Source: Pseudodesulfovibrio alkaliphilus (lineage in GTDB: Bacteria; Desulfobacterota; Desulfovibrionia; Desulfovibrionales; Desulfovibrionaceae). From it: DNA of 64,000 nucleotides. The notes under the pieces were generated by a model. It saw only the letters and a program-made list of their open reading frames with translations. It did no database searches and had not been told where the DNA came from. A program made the translations under genes and the position numbers. The DNA lies in NCBI RefSeq assembly GCF_009729555.1, contig NZ_WODC01000010.1:34418-98417 (forward strand), in the 5' to 3' direction. Of the stretch, positions 23,629-32,108 are shown piece after piece (within the stretch, counting starts at the first letter, position 1; the number at the start of each line of letters is the position of its first letter).

Positions 23629-24519
23629 ATGGACCAAGCATCCTTTTTAGAAAAAAAGTCAATCGAAGATTTCCTATCGCTCACTTTTTTTGGCAAAGCT
23701 ACTGACAACCATACTATGGATGTCCAGTGGTATGCCCGATCGTTGATGGGTTTTAATGAATCCTTTATTCGGCTAAACAAAGAGCTTTTTCGGATTGAAG
23801 TTACCCTTGAAATTGTCGCTGAGGAGGAAGGTTCACTTCGTGCAATACTTAAGTTCGCTGGGATGGCAGTTGCGGCGGTCGGCCTGTATGCTTCCGTAAC
23901 TACCATCGACACCTATCACGAATACAAACCATCTAATGCAATAAAAAGCACTTACGCCTATGTTATCAACCTGTTTAAAGAATCAAATGGTGATTCTAAC
24001 CTTCTTGAAGAGAAGGTAACTGGTTCGAAATTGTCAGATGAAGAAAAAAGACGCCTTCTTAAGCTTATTGCAAACTTAGATTTTAAATTGTCTCTTGATG
24101 ATATGACGTTATTCCTTGAACAGAGTGGATTTGACGAAGTCCAGATTGATGGCGGTATAAATGCAAAAGCCCAGATCACCAAATTCGATAGACCCTATTT
24201 CAAGGTACACCCTGAAGATTTAACCACAGTAGAAGAATATGACGACATTCTCACTGTGGTAGCAATTGGTAATTATCAGGAATGGAAGTTTGAGGGGAAA
24301 GAAACTGGGCGAAAATTCACTGCTATAATTTTGGACAATGTTTTTTTGCACAAAATCAAGCAGCATCCTGCCAAGGAAATTTTTAAAATGAGATTCGCCG
24401 CTAATATTGTTAAAATCTCAACCATTAAAGCAGGAAATAGAAAACCGAGTCCACCAACATATGAAATTGATAGCCTCAAAGTCGTTAACGAAAGCCTCCA
24501 CCTCCCAATGGATGAGTGA
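23629..24519 (+). CDS. Protein of unknown function encoded in an AT-rich island
   Basis: 296 residues, not recognised with confidence. Seen: an N-terminal region with GKATDNHTMDVQWYARSLMG, a short hydrophobic, glycine/alanine-rich segment at about residues 73-93 (AILKFAGMAVAAVGLYASV) that could be a membrane helix, a charged middle part, and a beta-rich C-terminal region around DDILTVVAIGNYQEWKFEG. The base composition is far more AT-rich than neighbouring genes, and it sits between two inverted copies of a repeat, so recent transfer is likely. A role in defence or another accessory function is possible, but nothing in the sequence proves it. Confidence 0.75.
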   Translation: MDQASFLEKKSIEDFLSLTFFGKATDNHTMDVQWYARSLMGFNESFIRLNKELFRIEVTLEIVAEEEGSLRAILKFAGMAVAAVGLYASVTTIDTYHEYKPSNAIKSTYAYVINLFKESNGDSNLLEEKVTGSKLSDEEKRRLLKLIANLDFKLSLDDMTLFLEQSGFDEVQIDGGINAKAQITKFDRPYFKVHPEDLTTVEEYDDILTVVAIGNYQEWKFEGKETGRKFTAIILDNVFLHKIKQHPAKEIFKMRFAANIVKISTIKAGNRKPSPPTYEIDSLKVVNESLHLPMDE

Positions 24520-24595
24520 CCAACCACACAGAGTGTGCAGACGCCATCGTCCCGCCCCCGACCTGTCTACTGGCTGAGCAGCAATAGAGACCCCC

Positions 24596-24844
24596 ATGCC
24601 CGAATCCATCACTTACACCTACGCCCGCCAGAATTTGGCTACCAAGATGGCCGAAGTATGCGATTCGCACGAACCGATCATCATCACGCGGCGCAATGCC
24701 GAGGCCGTGGTCATGATGTCGCTGCGGGACTACAACAGCATCATGGAGAGCGCGTATCTGCTCAAGAGCCCTGCCAATGCGGCGCGGCTTCGAGAGAGCA
24801 TCCGGGCGGCCCAGGCGGGTCGCTGCCAAATACGCAGTCGTTAG
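24596..24844 (+). CDS. YefM/Phd-type antitoxin without an adjacent toxin gene
   Basis: 82 residues of the Phd/YefM family: ITYTYARQNLATKMAEVCDS, then EPIIITRRNAEAVVMMSLRDYNSIMESAYLLKSP and the RLRESIRAAQAG helix. Such proteins bind their own promoter and neutralise a YoeB-type RNase. The usual acidic C-terminal tail is replaced by CQIRSR, and repeat B begins about 20 bases after the stop. No YoeB or Doc gene follows, so this is an orphan or a remnant whose toxin was lost at the repeat boundary. Confidence 0.85.
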   Translation: MPESITYTYARQNLATKMAEVCDSHEPIIITRRNAEAVVMMSLRDYNSIMESAYLLKSPANAARLRESIRAAQAGRCQIRSR

Positions 24845-24864
24845 CAAGAGTGATGGCCCCACCT

Positions 24865-24986
24865 CCCCCCGCGAAGCGACACAAAAAGTTTTGGAGGGGT
24901 GAGGGATGGGGGTCCGGGGGAAGGGAGCGGGGAACCTTTCTCAAAAGGTTCCCCGCTCCCTTCTCCCGGCCGCCGGAGGCGCTTCC
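24865..24986. repeat. Repeat element copy B, right boundary of the AT-rich island
   Basis: Inverted relative to copy A. It holds ACAAAAAGTTTTGGAGG, GGGATGGGGGTCCGGGGGAAGG, a perfect 19-bp stem (24921-24939 with 24944-24962, loop CTCA), and the shared word CCCGGCCGCCGGAGGC (24965-24980). With copy A it brackets 1.36 kb of lower-GC DNA. Confidence 0.8.
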
Positions 24987-25040
24987 ACCATCCTCGGGCT
25001 TGCCATGGGGGCGGAGGTATTATACCTGTCCCTGACATTT

Positions 25041-26621
25041 ATGCAGCCTGTCAACGAATCCTATTCTCCGCGTCTGGACGTGATCGCCTTTGTGGTGATC
25101 GCGGCGTCGTTTGCGGTCCGGTACTGGTTTGTGGTCACGGGCCAGCTCAATCTGGTGCAGGACGAGGCCCAGTATTGGGACTGGATTCGCAGGCCGCAGC
25201 TTTCGTATTATTCCAAGGGGCCGCTCATCGCCGGGATCATCGGGCTGTGGTGCAAGGTCTTCGGCAGTGTCGAGCTTGGGGTCCGGTTCGGCGCGGTGAT
25301 CGGCATGAGCGCGATCCAGGCAGCGCTGTATGTGGGTGTTTCGCGGGTCTGGCGGGAGTATCGGCTGGCGGTGTATGTGGTCTTTGTGGCCGCCACCATG
25401 CCCTTGCTCAACGGGCTGGGCATCCTGATGACTACGGACAACCCGCTCATCTTGTGCTGGACCGTGGCCTTCTTCGCCCTGGCTGCGGCCACGCGCAACA
25501 GGCCGGACCGCGTACCCTCGAACGTGCCCTTCGTGATTCTCGGGGTGTGTGTGGCCGTGGGCATTCTGGCCAAGTACATGATGCTGGCCTTCTTGGGACT
25601 GGCCGTGATCTATGCCGCCATTCTGCATCTGCGGGGGCAGTTGCCGCCCCGGTTCTGGCGACGGTTCGTGCTGGCGGGCGCGGCAGGCGCGGCAGCGGGC
25701 ATGCTGCCCATTATCCTGTGGAACATGCAGCACGACTGGGTGGGTTTCAAGCATGTGGCCAAGCTCTCCACGGGCGAGGCCAGGCCGTTTTCGCTGCGGG
25801 TGTTGCCTTTCCTTGAGATGCTTGGGGCGCAGATCGGGCTGATGGGACCGTGGTGGTTCGTTTTCGTGATGGTGGGCGGCTGGCACGCGGTGCGCAAGGG
25901 TTTTTTCGGCCCCATCGGCTCGTTCGACCGCGTCTACCGGCGCGACCTGCAATCCGCGCTCTTTTTCTGGCCGCTGTGGGGGGCCATCACCCTGTGGGCG
26001 TTCAAGACCAAGACCGAGGCCAACTGGACCGCCGCCGCCTTCATGGGCGCGAGCGTGCTGGGCGGCATGGCCCTCAAGGGGTGGTGGGAGAACCCGCAGC
26101 GCTCGCCCAGGGCGCGGCTGGCCCTGGCGGGAGCGGCGACCGGAGTGACCCTGCTCATCTTCGCCTCGCCGCTGATTCCGCTTCCCGACGCCTGGAACAT
26201 CACCAACCGGCTCAAGGGCTGGGACGACCTGGGCCTTGAGACGCGGCGACTGGCGGAGGCGGAATTCGCACACCCGGACCGGACGTTCCTGTTCAGCGAC
26301 AAGTACGACATCACGGCCGCCCTGGCCTTCTATGCCCCGGACCAACCCATCACCTTCTGCCTGTGGGGCTCGGACCGGCGGATGAACCAGTACGACATCT
26401 GGCCCGGCCCGGGCCTGGAGCGCACCGGATGGGATGCGATCATGGTCCGCAAAAATTTCCAGGGCGAGGCGCCGGAGCCGGTCCACGCCCTGTTCGAGTC
26501 CGTGAGCCCTCCCATCCACTACACCTCCACCTTCCGGGGCAGTCCGGCGCGGGAGTTCACCCTCCACCTGTGCCGGGGCTATCGGGGCGAATGGCCCCGC
26601 GAGCCGTCCGGGCGCTACTGA
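25041..26621 (+). CDS. Membrane glycosyltransferase of the ArnT/PMT family
   Basis: About 526 residues with around ten hydrophobic segments, the layout of integral-membrane (GT-C) transferases that use a polyprenyl-phosphate sugar donor. The first extracytoplasmic loop has DEAQYWDW, the conserved acidic motif of this superfamily, followed by YYSKGPLIAGIIG and TTDNPLILCW. The acceptor (lipid A, glycan or protein) cannot be told. The open frame extends upstream to 24906 but only through repeat B, so the start is placed at the ATG just before the first membrane helix; 25005 is an alternative. It stands alone and faces a convergent lipoprotein gene. Confidence 0.82.
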   Translation: MQPVNESYSPRLDVIAFVVIAASFAVRYWFVVTGQLNLVQDEAQYWDWIRRPQLSYYSKGPLIAGIIGLWCKVFGSVELGVRFGAVIGMSAIQAALYVGVSRVWREYRLAVYVVFVAATMPLLNGLGILMTTDNPLILCWTVAFFALAAATRNRPDRVPSNVPFVILGVCVAVGILAKYMMLAFLGLAVIYAAILHLRGQLPPRFWRRFVLAGAAGAAAGMLPIILWNMQHDWVGFKHVAKLSTGEARPFSLRVLPFLEMLGAQIGLMGPWWFVFVMVGGWHAVRKGFFGPIGSFDRVYRRDLQSALFFWPLWGAITLWAFKTKTEANWTAAAFMGASVLGGMALKGWWENPQRSPRARLALAGAATGVTLLIFASPLIPLPDAWNITNRLKGWDDLGLETRRLAEAEFAHPDRTFLFSDKYDITAALAFYAPDQPITFCLWGSDRRMNQYDIWPGPGLERTGWDAIMVRKNFQGEAPEPVHALFESVSPPIHYTSTFRGSPAREFTLHLCRGYRGEWPREPSGRY

Positions 26622-26672
26622 TCGGTCATTCCGGGATTTTCCTTCATGGTCGGCCCTTCCGGGCCGGACGAA

Positions 26673-27563
26673 TCAGTCCAGCAGATCCTGCCGGGTGCGC
26701 AGGAACGTCTCCACCACATCGGCCATTGCCTCGGGATTCTGGTACATGAGCCAGTGCCCGCCGCCGTCGAAACGGGCCAGCCACGCCCCGCGAATCAGCC
26801 CGGCCATGGTCACGCTCTGCTGCACCAGGGTGATGGCGTCCTCCTCCCCGACCAACAGCAGCACCGGGCCACGCAGGCCGGGCAGCCTGTCGGTCGTGCC
26901 GGCCCACTGGCGAAGACCCTCGCGCTGGCTGGCCAGGGCCTCGGGGGAAGGCGGCAGGGCCGGGTTCGGCAGCCTGGCGAACACGTCGGAATTGCGCCGC
27001 GCCCACTCGGCCGGGAACAGCTCGGCCATGAACCGCTCGTGGCTCAGGGCTCTCATGCGGTCCACGGCCTCCAGCACCGGGCCGGCTTCGCAGGCCGAAC
27101 CATAGAGAACCAGCTTGCCCACGGCATCGGGCCGGGCCAGAGCCATCTCCTGGGCGATGATGGAACCCATGGACCAGCCCAGAACATCGGGTCGGTCAAG
27201 ACCCAGGGCCTGAATGAGTCCCAGGGTGTCCCGGGCCATGCGCTCCATGCTCGCAGACGCGTCCGAGGCCGTGGAATGGCCCATGTTCCGGTTGTCGAAG
27301 AGGATGACCCGCCGGGTCTTGGCCAGCCGGGCCACGAAGGTGGCGTCCCATATGTCCATGGTTCCGGCGTAGCCCATGATCAGGAGCAACGGCGGGCCCG
27401 TGCCGGCAACCCGGTAGGCGAGCTGCGCATCGTCCACCTGCACGGTGTGCAGCGGCCAGGCCGGGATGGGCTCAATGCGATGCCCGGCGCAAGCGGCAAG
27501 CAGAACCGACAGGGCCAGGGTCGCCAACGCGAATCGGTGAAGCAGAGCGTAGCGTCCGCGCAT
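26673..27563 (-). CDS. Alpha/beta hydrolase lipoprotein
   Basis: 296 residues. The N-terminus has a signal with lipobox LLAAC, so the protein should be anchored in the cell envelope. The hydrolase fold shows LLLIMGYAGTMDIWD (oxyanion region), nucleophile elbow LGWSMGSIIAQEMA, acidic GEEDAI and catalytic His in GGGHWLMYQ. The start at 27563 has AGGAGG eight bases upstream; the longer open frame through the prepilin peptidase region is a shadow. It begins 17 bases after the prepilin peptidase gene on the same strand. The substrate is unknown. Confidence 0.85.
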   Translation of the reverse strand: MRGRYALLHRFALATLALSVLLAACAGHRIEPIPAWPLHTVQVDDAQLAYRVAGTGPPLLLIMGYAGTMDIWDATFVARLAKTRRVILFDNRNMGHSTASDASASMERMARDTLGLIQALGLDRPDVLGWSMGSIIAQEMALARPDAVGKLVLYGSACEAGPVLEAVDRMRALSHERFMAELFPAEWARRNSDVFARLPNPALPPSPEALASQREGLRQWAGTTDRLPGLRGPVLLLVGEEDAITLVQQSVTMAGLIRGAWLARFDGGGHWLMYQNPEAMADVVETFLRTRQDLLD

Positions 27564-27580
27564 GCGGCTGTTCCTCCTTG

Positions 27581-28360
27581 TTACAGACCAAGCCAGCGTA
27601 GGATATGCTGCCCGTAGAGTATGTGGAGCATGCAGCCCAGGCTCAGAAAGGGGCCGAACGGGATACGGGTGCGAAGCCCCTTGCTGCCGGGCCGCAGCAG
27701 ATAGACGGCGCAGGCCGCGCCAGATGTCGCGGCAGCGGCCAGGATGACCACGGGCAGCCCGGTCAGGCCGGTGACGGCCCCGATCATGAGCATCAGCTTG
27801 ACATCGCCGGTCCCTATCCCCTCCTCCTTGCGCCACAGCCGGTAGGCGTGCTGCACCAGCCAGAAGAACCCGGCCCCGCAGGCAGCTCCGGCCATGCTGT
27901 CGAGCCAGCCCGGTTCGGGCAGGATCAGGGCCGCAGCCAGGGCCAGGACGGCGCCGCCCAGGGTAACGCGGTCCGGGAGCATCATGGTCTCGAAATCGAT
28001 GAAGCTCCCGGCCACCAACATGACCCCAAGGACCAGATAGATGCCCCACTCCGGTCCCGGACCAAAGTGATGGGCCAGGGCAAGGGACCAGGCCATGCAG
28101 GAAAGCTCCACCAGCATGTACTGGCCGCCGATGGGCGCGTCGCAGTGGCGGCAACGCCCCTTGAGCACGAAGAAGCTGACCACCGGAATGGTGTCGCGCC
28201 ACGAGAGGGTGTGTCCGCAGCTCGGACAGGCGGAGCGCAGCGGCTTGAGCATGGGCCGCTCGTCGATCCACCGCTGGATGAATATGGTGGCCATGCCTCC
28301 CAGCTCCAGGCCCGCCACGCCCGCCACCAGGAAGAAAAGCCAGCCCGGCATGCTCTCCAT
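27581..28360 (-). CDS. Type 4 prepilin peptidase / N-methyltransferase
   Basis: About 259 residues, inner-membrane aspartic protease that cuts and methylates type IV pilin-like proteins. Seen: cytoplasmic zinc site CPSCGH and CRHCDAPIGGQYMLVE, the two catalytic aspartates in SFIDFETMMLPD and GTGDVKLML, and several membrane helices. The start at 28360 (MESMPGWLFF) is chosen from the family N-terminus; the frame extends further. PilD/GspO equivalents are alternative names. No pilin genes are nearby; it shares an operon with the lipoprotein hydrolase. Confidence 0.92.
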   Translation of the reverse strand: MESMPGWLFFLVAGVAGLELGGMATIFIQRWIDERPMLKPLRSACPSCGHTLSWRDTIPVVSFFVLKGRCRHCDAPIGGQYMLVELSCMAWSLALAHHFGPGPEWGIYLVLGVMLVAGSFIDFETMMLPDRVTLGGAVLALAAALILPEPGWLDSMAGAACGAGFFWLVQHAYRLWRKEEGIGTGDVKLMLMIGAVTGLTGLPVVILAAAATSGAACAVYLLRPGSKGLRTRIPFGPFLSLGCMLHILYGQHILRWLGL

Positions 28361-28495
28361 GATTCTCCTTTCCAAGCTTGATGATCGGCCGCTTTTGCTG
28401 CATGAATACCCACTGGGCGGCCACCCCAAAGAGCTACCGGATTCCCGCGCCCGACACAAGGGGCGCTGCCGCCGAACGCACCAAGGAGTTCAGCA

Positions 28496-29785
28496 ATGCG
28501 CCACCGTTTCATACCGGACCTGACAGAGGACCAGATCGCGGCCATCCAGCTTGAGGGTCTTGTCTGGACCGTGAACCACGCCTTTGGCGGCAGTCCCTTC
28601 TACCGATCGCGCCTTGAGGCCATGGGCATCGCTCCCGGCGACATCGCCTCCCTGGACGACATCCGCAAGCTGCCCTTCACCACGGCCGACGATCTCAAGG
28701 ACGGCTACCCCATGCCCCTGCTCTCCGTGCCCGAGAGGGATGTGGTTCGCATCCACGGCTCAAGCGGCACCACGGGCAAGCGAAAGATCCTGGCCTACAC
28801 CCAAAGCGACATCGATCTGTGGAAGGACATGTTCGCCCGCTGCTTCGAGCTGGCCGGTCTGACCCGCGAGGACCGGGTGCAGATCTGCGTGGGCTACGGA
28901 CTCTGGACAGCCGGGGCCGGATTCCAGCTCGGCTGCGAACGCTTCGGAGCCATGGCCCTGCCTGTCGGTCCCGGTCTGCTGGAGATTCAGCTCCAGATGC
29001 TGACGGACCTCAAGTCCACCTGCCTGTGTTCCACCGCGTCCATGGCCCTGCTCATGGGCGAGGAGGTGCACAAACAGGGACTGGCCGAGCGCCTCGCCCT
29101 GAAGCGGGCCATCTTCGGAGCCGAGACCCACACCCCCAAGATGCGCCGCCAGTTCGAGCAGTCCCTCGGCCTTGAACACAGCTTCGACATCATCGGCATG
29201 ACCGAGCTTTATGGCCCGGGCACGGGCCTGGAGTGCGAGGCCCACGAGGGCATCCACTACTGGGCCGACCTCTTCATCCTTGAGATCCTGGACCCCGAGA
29301 CCCTTGCGCCCGTGGCTCCGGGCGAGGTGGGCGAGATGGTGGTCACATCGCTACGCAAGGAGGCCTCGCCCCTCATCCGCTACCGCACCCGCGACCTGAC
29401 CCGGCTCATCCCCGGCCCCTGCCCCTGCGGCGTGTCCATGCCGCGCATCGACAGGATCATGGGCCGCAGCGACGACATGTTCATCTTCCGGGGCGTGAAC
29501 ATCTACCCCGGCCAGATCGGCTCGGTGTTGGAAGGCTTCCCGGAACTCTCGGCAGAATACCAAATCTCCCTGACCCGCCGCGAGGGTCTGGACCACATGG
29601 CCGTGCGCGTGGAGCGCACCCCGGACGCGAGCGCGGACAACGACGAGAGGCTGGCCAGAGCCGTGGCCAACGATATCCGCAAGCACATCCTGGTCCGCAG
29701 CGAGGTGAGCATCCTCGGCCCCGGAGAGCTGCCGCGCAGTTTCGCCAAAACCAAACGGGTCCAGGACGAACGAGGCGAAGACTAG
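28496..29785 (+). CDS. Phenylacetate-CoA ligase family protein
   Basis: AMP-forming acyl-CoA synthetase of the PaaK type, 429 residues. Seen: the P-loop-like IHGSSGTTGKRKILAYTQSD, the GMTELYGPGTGLECE motif and RIDRIMGRSDDMFIFRGVNIYP near the C-terminal domain junction. It would activate phenylacetate or another aryl acid, for example from amino-acid breakdown; the exact acid cannot be read. It is divergent from the prepilin peptidase and followed 20 bases later by the sialidase-fold gene. Confidence 0.9.
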   Translation: MRHRFIPDLTEDQIAAIQLEGLVWTVNHAFGGSPFYRSRLEAMGIAPGDIASLDDIRKLPFTTADDLKDGYPMPLLSVPERDVVRIHGSSGTTGKRKILAYTQSDIDLWKDMFARCFELAGLTREDRVQICVGYGLWTAGAGFQLGCERFGAMALPVGPGLLEIQLQMLTDLKSTCLCSTASMALLMGEEVHKQGLAERLALKRAIFGAETHTPKMRRQFEQSLGLEHSFDIIGMTELYGPGTGLECEAHEGIHYWADLFILEILDPETLAPVAPGEVGEMVVTSLRKEASPLIRYRTRDLTRLIPGPCPCGVSMPRIDRIMGRSDDMFIFRGVNIYPGQIGSVLEGFPELSAEYQISLTRREGLDHMAVRVERTPDASADNDERLARAVANDIRKHILVRSEVSILGPGELPRSFAKTKRVQDERGED

Positions 29786-29805
29786 TCCGCTTCGCACCCG
29801 ACAAC

Positions 29806-31374
29806 ATGCCCAGCCTGACCAACGCCACGGACCGCCACACGGTCATCGACCGCCGTGAAGGCCACTATCTCTGCTTTCCCGATGTGGTCTGCACCGGAGA
29901 TCGTCGTCTGATCGTCGCCTATAACGAATATGACCAGCATGTGGGTACGCGCCGCGCCCTGCTCGTCAAGGAGAGCGCCGACGGCGGCCGCAGCTTTGGC
30001 GAGGCCATGCGTATGGATGTTCCCTGGAGCCATTGTCCGCGCATCGCCCCATTGCACGACGGCCGACTGATCATGACGGACGACGCCGGGCCGCGCCTGT
30101 ATCTCACCAGCGACCTGGGCCGCACCTGGGACACGCTCACGCCCAAAGGGCTGCACCACGCCCTCCTTGACCGCCCCATCGAGCTTGAGGACGGCGCGCT
30201 GCTGACCACCGGCCATCAGCACCGGGGCACCGTTGACCACCCGGCCATCCGGCAGGCCAACACCGAGCAGATGGTCTACCGCTCCGAAGACGCGGGCTGC
30301 ACCTGGACAGCCCTCTCGGTCGTCGCCCGCCCGCGTAACCTCGTGCTCTGCGAGGCTTCCATGGCCCTGCTGCCCGATGGCCGCCTGCTGGCCCTGATGC
30401 GCGAAAACAGCTTTGTCTACGAGCCCATGTACCTGTGCGTCAGCCGCGACCTGGGCCGGACATGGTCCGACCCTGCACCCACTCCGCTCATCGGCCACCG
30501 CCCGACCCTGGGGCTGACCGGGGACGGAAAGCTGCTCGTCACCTACCGCAACGTGGGCCCGGACGGAGGCACCTGCGCCTGGCTCGGCTCTGAGGAGGAA
30601 CTGTCCGATGACTTCCGTGTCCACGGTCGCCACCCGGACCCGGCCAATCCGAGCCTGACACCCGAGGGCTTGCGCGTTTGCGGCCAGCCCGGGCCGGGCA
30701 GCGTGGTCCGCTACGCCCTGCGCCCCATGACCGACCCCCGCTCGGCCAGGGCCACCCTTGAGGCAGAGGTGCGCGTGGACCATGCCGGGCCAAACGGCTG
30801 CGGTCTGCGCCTGGGCGTCTGGTTCCGGCTCTTTCCCGACCGCATCGAGACCGCCCCTGATCCGCAAGACCCCTCGGAGCAAAACAGCAAGACAGGTGCG
30901 ACCGTGCCCCTTGAGCCGGGGCGCTTCCACACCATCCGGCTGGACTACGCCGCTGGCCGCGTCGCCCTCTCCACCAACGGCCAACGCCGGGCCGAAGTGC
31001 GCGTTGACGACGACCACGCCGACACACGGGCCATCCTCTTCGGCGCACCATACCCCTTTGAAGACAATGCGGTGGACTGCACCTGGAAACGGATCAAGCT
31101 GCGTATCGACGAACCGGCCATGCTCCGAGCCTACGCCTGGGAGTGGGACGCCCTTGACGGTCTGCCCGACCAGTGGGTTCAAACCCATGTTCTGGAACTG
31201 ATGAACGACCGCTTCGCCGTGTCGCCAGACTTCGGCTATTCGGGTTGGGCATCCCTTGGCAACGGTGAATACTTCTGCGCCTACCACCACGGCGGCAGCG
31301 ACGAACAGGGCTACGAGCCCATGCACTCTGCCCACGTCATGGGCACCCACATTTGCGAGGATGATTTCGCGTGA
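29806..31374 (+). CDS. Sialidase-superfamily (BNR/Asp-box) protein
   Basis: 522 residues without a signal peptide, so apparently cytoplasmic. Four Asp-box motifs are visible in the first 230 residues: SADGGRSF, TSDLGRTW, SEDAGCTW and SRDLGRTW, giving a beta-propeller of the sialidase fold. Residues of about 265-440 form a separate region with RLGVWFRLFPDRIE and FHTIRLDYAAGRVALSTNG, like a concanavalin/laminin-type sandwich inserted before the last blades. Catalytic sialidase residues could not be confirmed. Its stop overlaps the next gene's GTG start, so both products probably act together on a carbohydrate-related compound. Confidence 0.75.
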   Translation: MPSLTNATDRHTVIDRREGHYLCFPDVVCTGDRRLIVAYNEYDQHVGTRRALLVKESADGGRSFGEAMRMDVPWSHCPRIAPLHDGRLIMTDDAGPRLYLTSDLGRTWDTLTPKGLHHALLDRPIELEDGALLTTGHQHRGTVDHPAIRQANTEQMVYRSEDAGCTWTALSVVARPRNLVLCEASMALLPDGRLLALMRENSFVYEPMYLCVSRDLGRTWSDPAPTPLIGHRPTLGLTGDGKLLVTYRNVGPDGGTCAWLGSEEELSDDFRVHGRHPDPANPSLTPEGLRVCGQPGPGSVVRYALRPMTDPRSARATLEAEVRVDHAGPNGCGLRLGVWFRLFPDRIETAPDPQDPSEQNSKTGATVPLEPGRFHTIRLDYAAGRVALSTNGQRRAEVRVDDDHADTRAILFGAPYPFEDNAVDCTWKRIKLRIDEPAMLRAYAWEWDALDGLPDQWVQTHVLELMNDRFAVSPDFGYSGWASLGNGEYFCAYHHGGSDEQGYEPMHSAHVMGTHICEDDFA

Positions 31375-32108
31375 TTACATACATGCCCCTGCCGTACAGA
31401 CACGGCCCCGCCCGATTGGCGGGCACGCTGGTTTTCAACGAAGTTCTGGCCGCAGACGGCCCCCTACCCGGTGTGCTGCTCATCCACGAGTTCACCGGGC
31501 CGGGAGAGTACATGCTTCCCCATGCCGAGACCTTGGCCCGTCGAGGCTACGCCGTCCTCCTGGCCGACATGTACGGAGAGGACGTACGGCCCGCGTCGCG
31601 AGAAGCGGCCTCGGCAGCGGCGCGTGTCTACCGGACGGATCGACGGCTCATGCGCCACCGCGCCGGGGCCGGACTCGATGCCCTGGCGGATCTCGGACGG
31701 GAAGGACGCTGTCCGGTGGACCCGGAGCGCCTCTTTGCGGCCGGGTTTTCCTTTGGCGGATGCGCGGCTCTTGAGCTGGCCCGATCCGGTGCGCCGCTTT
31801 TGGCCACGGCCAGCTTCTATGGCTACCTGAACACGCCCCTGCCCTGCGCCGCCGGGGACGTAAAGGGAAGGATTCTGGTGATCCACGGCGCCCACGACAC
31901 GGTGGTGCCCCTGGAGGAGATTCCTGTCTTCGAGAGGGAGATGCGCGAGGCCGGGGTGGACTATCGCCTCGTCATGTACCAGGACGCAGGCCACGGATTT
32001 GCCAACGCGAGCCAGCCGGACGACCCATCCACCGGATCGTGGTATTGTCAACGGACCAGCCGCGCCGCCTGGAATTCGGCCCTTGCCTACTTCAGCGAAA
32101 ACACATAA
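31371..32108 (+). CDS. Dienelactone hydrolase family protein
   Basis: 245-residue alpha/beta hydrolase. Seen: PGVLLIHEFTGPGEYM, nucleophile elbow GFSFGGCAAL, acidic HGAHDTVVP and the His in YQDAGHGFAN, the dienelactone-hydrolase arrangement. The usual DLH nucleophile Cys is Ser here, so it may be an esterase or peptidase-like relative rather than a true dienelactone hydrolase. GTG start at 31371 overlapping the previous stop; the ATG at 31383 is an alternative. Confidence 0.85.
   Translation: MITYMPLPYRHGPARLAGTLVFNEVLAADGPLPGVLLIHEFTGPGEYMLPHAETLARRGYAVLLADMYGEDVRPASREAASAAARVYRTDRRLMRHRAGAGLDALADLGREGRCPVDPERLFAAGFSFGGCAALELARSGAPLLATASFYGYLNTPLPCAAGDVKGRILVIHGAHDTVVPLEEIPVFEREMREAGVDYRLVMYQDAGHGFANASQPDDPSTGSWYCQRTSRAAWNSALAYFSENT

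Noticed and set aside
24906..25040. N-terminal extension of the glycosyltransferase
   Set aside because: The extension is encoded by repeat B and precedes the first membrane helix; it is a chance open frame.
25020..26567. 515-codon frame antisense to the glycosyltransferase
   Set aside because: Composition is His/Arg/Gly-rich without any motif, while the other strand has a clear membrane protein.
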